Translations under genes and position numbers: made by a program
The notes under the pieces: model-generated
Databases searched by the model: none
What the model was told of the DNA's origin: nothing
Seen by the model: the letters and a program-made list of their open reading frames with translations, nothing else
Assembly (NCBI GenBank): GCA_005116795.1
Contig: SWDL01000293.1
Coordinates: forward strand, 1-6,675
Origin: Nitrospira sp.
GTDB lineage: Bacteria; Nitrospirota; Nitrospiria; Nitrospirales; Nitrospiraceae
DNA length: 6,675 nt
Direction of reading: 5' to 3'
Shown here: piece after piece, positions 1-4,898 of the stretch
Layout: every line of letters starts with the position of its first letter
How positions within the stretch are numbered: the first letter of the stretch is position 1

Positions 1-1219
1 CCAGACGTTGAATCTCGGCTTCTTTTTCGGCGCGTTCCCGCTCCAAGCGGGTCTTTTCGCTCGCCTCTGCTTTGAGACGGTCCGCCTGTTGCTGGAGCTG
101 TGCCAGCAAGGCATGGTGAGCCTGCTTGGACTGCTCTAAGTCCTGGGCGGTCAATTGGCCCGACTCTTCGAGTCGGCGAAATTCGGCGGCAAAGTGATCG
201 CGTTCCTGTTTGGTGCGGGCCGCCTCGTCACTCAGGGTCGCCAGGTCATGCGTCACAGTGGACAGACGCTGCTTCGTCGTGTCGAGTTCCTCTGCCAGCG
301 AGGCGGCCTTGGCGGCGAGGGAATCTCGATCGGCCGTAGCTTGGCGGAGTTTCCCCACCTCTTGGTCCTGCTCCGACAGCCGCTTGTCCAAATCGGCCGC
401 CCGCGCTGCTTGGGTCTCCAGCTCGCCGGTGCGCTTCTGCAGTCGGGCGATCTCGTCCCGGGCCGTGGTCGTGCCGCCTAAGAGCCCCTGTCTATCCTCT
501 TGCAACACCGCCACCTTGGCCTGCTCGGCCGACAACTGAGTCGCCAAGTCCCTCGCGTGATGTTGCGCCTCGGCCAAGGTCGTGGTGAGTTGCCCCTTTT
601 CCTTATCCAGGGCGGCGATGTGCTTGTCGGCCTCGGTCAGCCGTTGCTTCGTCCCGCTCAGTTCTTGCTGAGCGGTCTCGATCCGTCGCTGAGCGTCCTC
701 CACCTTGTTCTGGAGCTGATCCCGATCCCGACGGAGTTCTTGGCCGGCCTGGTCGAGGCGCTTGTGCTCGCCGGTCAGGGTATTGAATCTGGCTTCAAGG
801 TCTCGCCGTGTCTCTTGCTCGCCGGTGAGAGCCTTCTGGCCTGCGGCAGCGTCCGATCGTGCCTTGGCAAGGTCCTGGGTCAAGCCGGCTTCCAGATCCC
901 GTTTCGCCTGCTCCTGCGCGGCCAGAGTTTTTTGCGTGTTCTCCAGCGAGGCTCTATGCTTGGCTGCGTCAGACTGCGCGGTCTGCAGTTCGTTCGCGAG
1001 CCTGGCTTTCTCTTGCTGGAGGCCGTTGATCTCGCTCGTCAGCTTCTGCTTTTCCGCTCCCGCCTGCTTCTTGAAGCCCTCGAAGGCCGCTTCAGTTTGC
1101 ACCGTAGCCTTTCGGCCTTGCTCCAATTCATCGACCGTTTCTCGATGCGCGCCCGCACTCACGCAACCGGCGAGCACCGCTGCGCACAGGGCCCCGGCAA
1201 CCATCATGTTCCGTCTCAT
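1..1219 (-). CDS. Coiled-coil lipoprotein, C-terminus beyond the window
   Basis: The reading frame is open without a stop from an ATG at 1219 to the left edge (406 codons visible), so the C-terminus is missing. The start is fixed by a strong Shine-Dalgarno AAGGAGG (1233-1227), seven bases upstream. Residues 1-19 form a lipoprotein signal peptide: a short basic N-region (Arg2, Arg3), a hydrophobic core, and the lipobox LAGC with Cys19 as the lipidated residue. Val at +2 does not suggest inner-membrane retention, so outer-membrane anchoring is likely. From about residue 27 to the edge the protein is rich in Glu, Gln, Lys, Arg, Ala and Leu with heptad-like spacing and almost no Pro or aromatics: one long coiled coil, with no globular domain visible. 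Family knowledge: such periplasmic coiled-coil lipoproteins often end in a peptidoglycan-binding OmpA-like domain, but that cannot be seen here. A specific function is not recognisable. The opposite strand is also largely stop-free, which I attribute to codon bias. Confidence 0.88.
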   Translation of the reverse strand, partial: MRRNMMVAGALCAAVLAGCVSAGAHRETVDELEQGRKATVQTEAAFEGFKKQAGAEKQKLTSEINGLQQEKARLANELQTAQSDAAKHRASLENTQKTLAAQEQAKRDLEAGLTQDLAKARSDAAAGQKALTGEQETRRDLEARFNTLTGEHKRLDQAGQELRRDRDQLQNKVEDAQRRIETAQQELSGTKQRLTEADKHIAALDKEKGQLTTTLAEAQHHARDLATQLSAEQAKVAVLQEDRQGLLGGTTTARDEIARLQKRTGELETQAARAADLDKRLSEQDQEVGKLRQATADRDSLAAKAASLAEELDTTKQRLSTVTHDLATLSDEAARTKQERDHFAAEFRRLEESGQLTAQDLEQSKQAHHALLAQLQQQADRLKAEASEKTRLERERAEKEAEIQRL

Positions 1220-1268
1220 AGGGGATCCTCCTTGCAAGAATGAAGCACTCAATTACAGGTCTCTATAC

Positions 1269-1297
1269 TTGATAGTCGAGAGAAAGCAGTTTGTCCA
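1269..1297 (-). promoter_or_regulatory. Candidate sigma70 promoter of the coiled-coil lipoprotein gene
   Basis: On the minus strand, TGGACA (1297-1292, five of six matches to the -35 consensus) and TATCAA (1274-1269, four of six matches to -10) are separated by 17 bases. Transcription would start near 1262, giving a leader of about 43 nt that carries the AAGGAGG ribosome site. Position and spacing suit the gene starting at 1219. It would give this gene its own promoter, separate from the hydrolase gene upstream. This is by eye only. Confidence 0.45.
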
Positions 1298-1475
1298 ATC
1301 TCAGTCATCCCGCGCATTCGACCAACGAGCTCTTAGAGAACAAGACGGCCAGGACTGGATGGTGACCGCCTCGATCACAGTGTCGCTTCGGGTGACACGC
1401 ATCAACAGGATGTCGGTCGTCTGGTCTCTCCCAGGCAAGGTCATGACCTCTGACAAGGGATGAGCAGGATTCGCT

Positions 1476-2675
1476 CTACGGCTGAATCATCCAGTAGCGC
1501 TGGCCCCCCTGCTCCTTGGGCAGCAGGCCGAAACGAATCTCCGGTGGGTCGCCGTGCCGGAGCAGCGTATAGAGATCGAAGAGCACGGATCGGCTGTCGG
1601 CGTAGTAGGAGTGGCCGGTCACGCTGGTATCCGCGGCGGAGGCGTCGATTGTGTCTACCCCAGGCACCATCACGATAGCCGGCTTGGTGTCGCCGGCCCG
1701 CTGGTACCCGTGCACGGTCTTCGAGATGAGGAGCGCCTTGTCCTGCGAGGATGAATAGAGGGTGACCCGGCTCACGACCGAACGAATCTCCGTCATCGCA
1801 TCACGGAAGATATCCGCATCCACGTCAGGGGCCATGAGCACCAGCTCGTGCACCAGTGGGGCCGCGGGCCTCTGGGGCTCGGCGGCGAGTTGCCTCAATC
1901 CGGCCACCACCGCCCGATTGCCCATGCTGTGGGCGATCACGTGCACCCGCTCAGCGCCGGCCTTGGTCGTGACCTGCTTGAGGAAGTCTCGAAAGTGAGG
2001 AATGGTCCATTCGATGTTCGTCTCGTCGGTCAAGTAGCCTGTCAGCGCAGCTTGTGAAGGCCAACTGTAGAGGATGGCCACGCCAGGAAATCCGAGCGCA
2101 TAGGCAAGCTGGGCCGTCCGTCGCGCAGCCTCGTCGAATGCCGTGTAGTACCCATGGATGAAGACGAACACTTCCTTGCGCTTCGAGTGGGTCACATACT
2201 CCTGGAGCGTCAGGAAAAAGTCGTCAAGAGGCTTCGGTCTCACGACGGCGCGGATGTCGAGCGGGTCTTTGCGAAGGTCACGGGGCATGCCCACCGCAAA
2301 CAGGCCCGTTTGGAGTTGGCCCCGATCCGGCCCATAGGCCGCCTCGGCTCCTTCCTTGTTGACCACGCGCCGATCGGTGGCATAGAGAATATCCACTGCC
2401 GCGTAGTCGGGCGGGGTATTGCCGAACGCGGCATTCACCCGGGACGCCACCTCCTGCTCGATGGCGTGCCGCTCTTCTGCTATGGCCGCCCGCCGCCGCT
2501 CCAGCTCAACCAGCGCCCGCGCCCGCTCCTCCTCCCGCGCCTTCTCCTCCACCGTCGGCCCCTGTACCACCGGCGGTGTTGGAGGCGGTGGCGTGGTGGC
2601 GCAGCCCAGAATCAGAGAGAGGCTAAGAACCACACCGCACAATGTTCTTAGAGTGTTCAGTCGATCGAAGAACAT
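1476..2675 (-). CDS. DUF900-type alpha/beta hydrolase lipoprotein
   Basis: This is a complete 399-residue protein, probably a serine esterase or lipase-like hydrolase anchored in the envelope; its substrate is unknown. I chose the ATG at 2675 over one 11 codons upstream because AAGGGGAG lies just before it and because it puts a proper signal peptide at the N-terminus. That signal peptide (residues 1-25) ends in LILGC, with Cys25 as the lipidation site. Then come a Pro-rich linker (about 29-41) and a charged helical stretch (about 43-80). The catalytic domain fills the rest and shows the family hallmarks: ILYATDR (96-102), the oxyanion segment FIHGYY (172-177), YSWPS (203-207), and the nucleophile elbow AHSMGN with Ser250. 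The likely acid is Asp284 or Asp286 in APDVDAD and the likely base is His355 in GHSYY. The motif has Ala in place of the first Gly of GxSxG, as is usual in this family (Pfam DUF900). It ends 256 bases before the next gene on the same strand. Confidence 0.9.
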   Translation of the reverse strand: MFFDRLNTLRTLCGVVLSLSLILGCATTPPPPTPPVVQGPTVEEKAREEERARALVELERRRAAIAEERHAIEQEVASRVNAAFGNTPPDYAAVDILYATDRRVVNKEGAEAAYGPDRGQLQTGLFAVGMPRDLRKDPLDIRAVVRPKPLDDFFLTLQEYVTHSKRKEVFVFIHGYYTAFDEAARRTAQLAYALGFPGVAILYSWPSQAALTGYLTDETNIEWTIPHFRDFLKQVTTKAGAERVHVIAHSMGNRAVVAGLRQLAAEPQRPAAPLVHELVLMAPDVDADIFRDAMTEIRSVVSRVTLYSSSQDKALLISKTVHGYQRAGDTKPAIVMVPGVDTIDASAADTSVTGHSYYADSRSVLFDLYTLLRHGDPPEIRFGLLPKEQGGQRYWMIQP

Positions 2676-2678
2676 GCT

Positions 2679-2686
2679 CTCCCCTT
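2679..2686 (-). promoter_or_regulatory. Ribosome binding site deciding the hydrolase start
   Basis: AAGGGGAG on the minus strand ends three bases before the ATG at 2675. No comparable site precedes the in-frame ATG at 2708, so the shorter form is preferred. Confidence 0.6.
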
Positions 2687-2741
2687 CACAATGAACGGTC
2701 GAAACCACACGACTGCGGCCATGCCTGGCCTTAGGAGACGA

Positions 2742-2747
2742 ATGATA
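2742..2747 (-). promoter_or_regulatory. Possible -10 element upstream of the hydrolase gene
   Basis: TATCAT on the minus strand matches five of six -10 bases. The hexamer 17 bases upstream (TAGCCC) is a poor -35 match, though an A-rich run (six A at 2777-2772) lies just above it. A small hairpin (GGCCA/TGGCC, 2717-2730) would fall in the leader. Weak evidence. Confidence 0.25.
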
Positions 2748-2998
2748 CCGGCATTCGAAGGGGAGGGCTAGTTTTTTGAGAGAGTTGGTCGAAACCGGCT
2801 GCTGTACATCCCCACGTCACAACGAGGGTCCCTGGAATGTCTCGGACCCCTCTGTGGAATCTTGCCCGCAACCACAGATGCATGCTGTGGCTTTTCTCCC
2901 CCTTGCTTCATCGGTGTGTCATATCTGAGCCATTCCTAAATCTGTGTAAAACGCGTGCAACCAAGGGCCCTTGTCCCCAAAGCCTGCTGGCGCAGGAA

Positions 2999-3027
2999 TT
3001 GCTCGGTAAGACTACTTGAAAGATAAA
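2999..3027 (+). promoter_or_regulatory. Candidate promoter of the cupredoxin-like gene
   Basis: TTGCTC (2999-3004, three of six -35 matches) and GATAAA (3022-3027, four of six -10 matches) are 17 bases apart. Transcription would start near 3034, leaving a leader of about 110 nt. The 12-base palindrome at 2962-2973 lies just upstream and could be an activator site. The match is modest. Confidence 0.3.
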
Positions 3028-3131
3028 TTGCGAAGGCCATCCTGATAGCGTTGGGCCGGTTATCGGAGTGTTTCTGCAGGGCTCAACCCAGAAAGTGAGT
3101 AACGATGAGAACGGATACGACTATGACAAGC

Positions 3132-3136
3132 AGGAG
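3132..3136 (+). promoter_or_regulatory. Ribosome binding site deciding the cupredoxin-like start
   Basis: AGGAG sits seven bases before the ATG at 3144. The in-frame ATGs at 3105 and 3123 have no comparable site, and the start at 3144 places the basic N-region of the signal peptide at the very beginning of the protein. Confidence 0.6.
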
Positions 3137-3143
3137 AGATGAT

Positions 3144-3923
3144 ATGAAGAGAGGATCACGCATATTCAAACCATTACTGGCCTCGTGGAGCGTTGCGAGC
3201 CGTATCGTGGCGGCTGTTGGATTTATCGGAGGGACGAGCGCGTTTGGCTACCAGGAGACCGCTGTGAGTGACCCTGGAACTGTCGTCGGCAGGGTGAGTT
3301 TCCAGGGCAAGCTTCCCGAACCACAACACTTCCCCGTGCAGAAGAATCCGGAGGTGTGTGGCAAGGAGTTCGATTTCGCCTTTGTGAGAGCGGTCAGCGG
3401 AGCTCTCCAAGATGTTGCGGTTGTGCTTGAAGGTGTGGAGCAGGGGAAACCGTTTGTGGCCCTACCCACGGAGATCGTGGCAAAAGGATGCGCATTTCTC
3501 CCCTATGTGGCCACTACGGCTAAAAAGGGTGCACAAGGTTGGCCGACCTTCAAGATCGAGAACAAGGACCCGGTGATGCATAATCCTCATATTTACGAGG
3601 TCATGGGGGCAGGACGCCGCACCTTATGGAATGTCGGCCTGCCGGAGCAAGGTTCCAAAATTGAGAAGGAGCTGCGAGTTCTGAAGGGGAAGGTCATCAA
3701 GATCGAATGCGACCAGCACGATTTCATGCATAGCTGGGTTCGGCTCGTGGACAACCCGTACTTTGCGATGGTGGGGCGAGACGGAAGTTTCAAGATGGAT
3801 GGAGTGCCGCCAGGCCGCTACAAGCTTGTCGCCTGGCACCCGACCTTGGGCGAACAAACACGGGAGGTCGTTGTCACTTCGAGCGGAACGACAACGGCGG
3901 ACGTCACGTTTCCAGCGAAGTAA
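3144..3923 (+). CDS. Secreted cupredoxin-like protein with carboxypeptidase-regulatory-like domain
   Basis: With the start at 3144 the protein has 259 residues. Residues 1 to about 35 form a signal peptide: basic residues (Lys2, Arg3, Arg6, Lys9), then a hydrophobic run (21-30), with likely cleavage near TSA (31-33) or AFG (33-35). It should be exported to the periplasm. Residues about 45-205 resemble a cupredoxin-like fold. NKDPVMHNPH (140-149) carries His146, which fits the first copper ligand of plastocyanin-like proteins. ECDQHDFMHSW (188-198) supplies Cys189, His192 and Met195, in the Cys-x2-His-x2-Met pattern seen in proteins annotated as methylamine utilization or carboxypeptidase-regulatory-like. 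Cys72 and Cys116 are also conserved-looking. Residues about 206-259 (GRDGSFKMDGVPPGRYKL, then AWHPTLG) form a small beta-sandwich of the regulatory-like type. Copper binding and electron transfer are inferred from the motifs; no redox partner is encoded nearby. It appears to be a single-gene unit ending in a strong terminator. Confidence 0.85.
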   Translation: MKRGSRIFKPLLASWSVASRIVAAVGFIGGTSAFGYQETAVSDPGTVVGRVSFQGKLPEPQHFPVQKNPEVCGKEFDFAFVRAVSGALQDVAVVLEGVEQGKPFVALPTEIVAKGCAFLPYVATTAKKGAQGWPTFKIENKDPVMHNPHIYEVMGAGRRTLWNVGLPEQGSKIEKELRVLKGKVIKIECDQHDFMHSWVRLVDNPYFAMVGRDGSFKMDGVPPGRYKLVAWHPTLGEQTREVVVTSSGTTTADVTFPAK

Positions 3924-3934
3924 GGAGGGGAGGA

Positions 3935-4040
3935 TGAAAAGGGGTCGCAAGTCATTTCTTGAGGAGCGGCCGAACGGCTCGCTCATAATGACTTCCGACC
4001 CCTTTTTATCTTTCCCATGGCAGGAAATATCGTCAGACGG
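3935..4040 (-). ncRNA. Putative small structured RNA between convergent genes
   Basis: This is predicted only from the promoter at 4047-4075 and the minus-strand terminator stem with TTTT at 3936-3933. The transcript would be about 105 nt: a roughly 34-nt single-stranded 5' part followed by the long hairpin. Its 3' end would lie just past the stop codon of the cupredoxin-like gene, so it would be antisense to that mRNA's 3' tail and would share its terminator stem. It matches no RNA family that I recognise. It could equally be only the 3' tail of the kdpE transcript. Confidence 0.25.
3937..4007. terminator. Long inverted repeat, bidirectional terminator
   Basis: The arms 3937-3956 and 3987-4006 are complementary over 20 bases with a single C/C mismatch (11 pairs, mismatch, 8 pairs). 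The 30-base loop folds again: GAGCG/CGCTC (3964-3968 with 3980-3984), then GCC/GGC around GAAC with one bulged T at 3979. On the plus strand the stem is followed by TTTTTATCTTT, and on the minus strand by TTTT. It lies 13 bases after the stop of the cupredoxin-like gene and 151 bases past the end of kdpE, so it can stop both convergent transcripts. The plus-strand U-run is the better one. Confidence 0.85.
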
Positions 4041-4046
4041 GAGGGC

Positions 4047-4075
4047 AGTCTAGGCTTTGACCTGTTGGCTGTCAA
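4047..4075 (-). promoter_or_regulatory. Near-consensus sigma70 promoter pointing into the terminator
   Basis: On the minus strand, TTGACA (4075-4070, perfect -35) and TAGACT (4052-4047, four of six -10 matches) are separated by exactly 17 bases. It is the best promoter match I found in the window, yet there is no long coding region of its own downstream: the predicted start near 4040 is about 34 bases before the terminator stem. It overlaps the kdpE 3' untranslated region. Confidence 0.5.
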
Positions 4076-4157
4076 GGCAAACTGCATGCTTCCTGTACCA
4101 AGCTTTGTCTGCATTGAGAAGCAATCTTCATATGACACCAAACCCCGAAATTGTCTC

Positions 4158-4856
4158 TCACTCGGTTTTCAGCCGGTAGCCGACTCCCAGCTCGGTCAGG
4201 AGATAGCGTGGCTGGGCCGGGTTGGCCTCGATCTTGTTTCTGAGCTGCCGCATATAGACCCGCACATAGTGGTGCTCATCCACGTGCAGCGGCCCCCAGA
4301 CCTCCTTCAGGAGTTGTCGGTGGGTGACCACCTTGCCGGCATACCGCACGAGCGTCGTGAGGAGCTTGTACTCGATCGGCGTGAGGTGGATCTCTTTCTC
4401 GGCTATGAGCACCTGTCTTCGATTGAGATCGACGCGGAGATCGCCCAGGGTAAACGCCGATTCGCCTGGCTCACCAGCCGGCCGAGCGGCATGGCGCAGA
4501 GCTGTACGTATCCGAGCCAACAGCTCATTGACGCCGAACGGCTTGGTGACGAAATCATCCGCGCCCGAATCCAGTGCAGAGACCTTGACTTGCTCCTGAT
4601 CTCGCGCGGAAAGCACAATAATCGGCATGGTGGCCCACTCACGAATCTGCCTGATCACCTCCACGCCGTTCTGATCCGGGAGACCAAGATCCAACAAGAT
4701 CAAATCGGGGTTTCGGGCTTTGGCCTCAGTCACACCCTGTCGCCCGGTCGCCGCTTCGTGCAGGCGGTATCCATGTGCAGGCAAGGTGGTCCGAAGAAAG
4801 CGCCGAATCTCAGGCTCATCTTCAATCAGTAAGACCGTGGCTTCGTGTGTCGTCAT
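4158..4856 (-). CDS. kdpE: KdpE, OmpR-family response regulator
   Basis: This 232-residue cytoplasmic regulator is the partner of KdpD. Once phosphorylated it activates the kdpFABC high-affinity potassium-uptake operon. The receiver domain (about 6-120) has the acidic pocket Glu12/Asp13, phospho-acceptor Asp56 in LLDLGLPD, Ser83 in VLSARD, and Lys105 in TKPFG. The winged-helix DNA-binding domain (about 133-230) shows HLTPIEYKLL (157-166), GKVVTHRQLL (174-183), VWGP (186-189) and the C-terminal GVGYRLK (224-230). Similarity to Escherichia coli KdpE (LRT near 21, the HLTPIE and VWGP motifs, HYxRxYM) is strong enough to name it rather than a generic OmpR regulator. The length is typical for the family. 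It starts 42 bases after the kdpD stop, and no good Shine-Dalgarno site is visible before the ATG, which suggests translation dependent on the upstream gene. The long inverted repeat at 3937-4007 probably ends the transcript. Confidence 0.95.
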   Translation of the reverse strand: MTTHEATVLLIEDEPEIRRFLRTTLPAHGYRLHEAATGRQGVTEAKARNPDLILLDLGLPDQNGVEVIRQIREWATMPIIVLSARDQEQVKVSALDSGADDFVTKPFGVNELLARIRTALRHAARPAGEPGESAFTLGDLRVDLNRRQVLIAEKEIHLTPIEYKLLTTLVRYAGKVVTHRQLLKEVWGPLHVDEHHYVRVYMRQLRNKIEANPAQPRYLLTELGVGYRLKTE

Positions 4857-4898
4857 CGCGTCGTGGCAGCTTGAGAGGAACCCCGGTCTCTCGGAATC

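Larger units (their letters stand above)
2676..3143. other. Divergent intergenic region with several small hairpins
   Basis: These 468 bases separate the hydrolase gene (leftward) from the cupredoxin-like gene (rightward). I see no convincing gene. Structured elements are: GGGTCC/GGACCC (2826-2831 with 2844-2849, loop 12); CCACAG/CTGTGG (2872-2877 with 2885-2890, loop 7), followed by CTTTTCT and so resembling a weak plus-strand terminator; a perfect 12-base palindrome CAAGGGCCCTTG (2962-2973); and CCTGC/GCAGG with a 4-base loop (2983-2996). The 10-mer GGTCGAAACC occurs at 2697-2706 and 2787-2796. The spacing is long enough for operator sites or a small RNA, but nothing here matches a named riboswitch or RNA family that I recognise. 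Confidence 0.5.

Noticed and set aside
500..1243. Long plus-strand frame (247 codons) opposite the coiled-coil lipoprotein
   Set aside because: It is rich in Leu, Arg and Ser, as expected for the antisense of a Gln/Glu/Lys/Ala-rich gene. The minus strand has a full signal peptide, lipobox and ribosome site.
1380..1398. Hairpin GTGTC/GACAC with a TTCG-type tip between the two lipoprotein genes
   Set aside because: It could be a terminator for the hydrolase gene, but no T-run follows on the minus strand, so I do not call it.
2697..2796. Direct repeat GGTCGAAACC, two copies 90 bases apart
   Set aside because: Only two 10-base copies with unrelated flanks; no array, spacer regularity or CRISPR character.
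2837..3019. Plus-strand 60-codon frame in the divergent intergenic region
   Set aside because: There is no ribosome site before its ATG, codon use is unlike the real genes, and it runs through several hairpins. Treated as chance.
4054..4078. Imperfect hairpin GCTTTGAC/GTCAAGGC downstream of kdpE
   Set aside because: It pairs well only on the plus strand with a wobble and lacks a T-run. The same bases are better explained as the -35 and spacer of the minus-strand promoter.
4017..4832. Plus-strand 271-codon frame opposite kdpE
   Set aside because: It covers a clear kdpE with all catalytic residues on the other strand and has no recognisable domain of its own.
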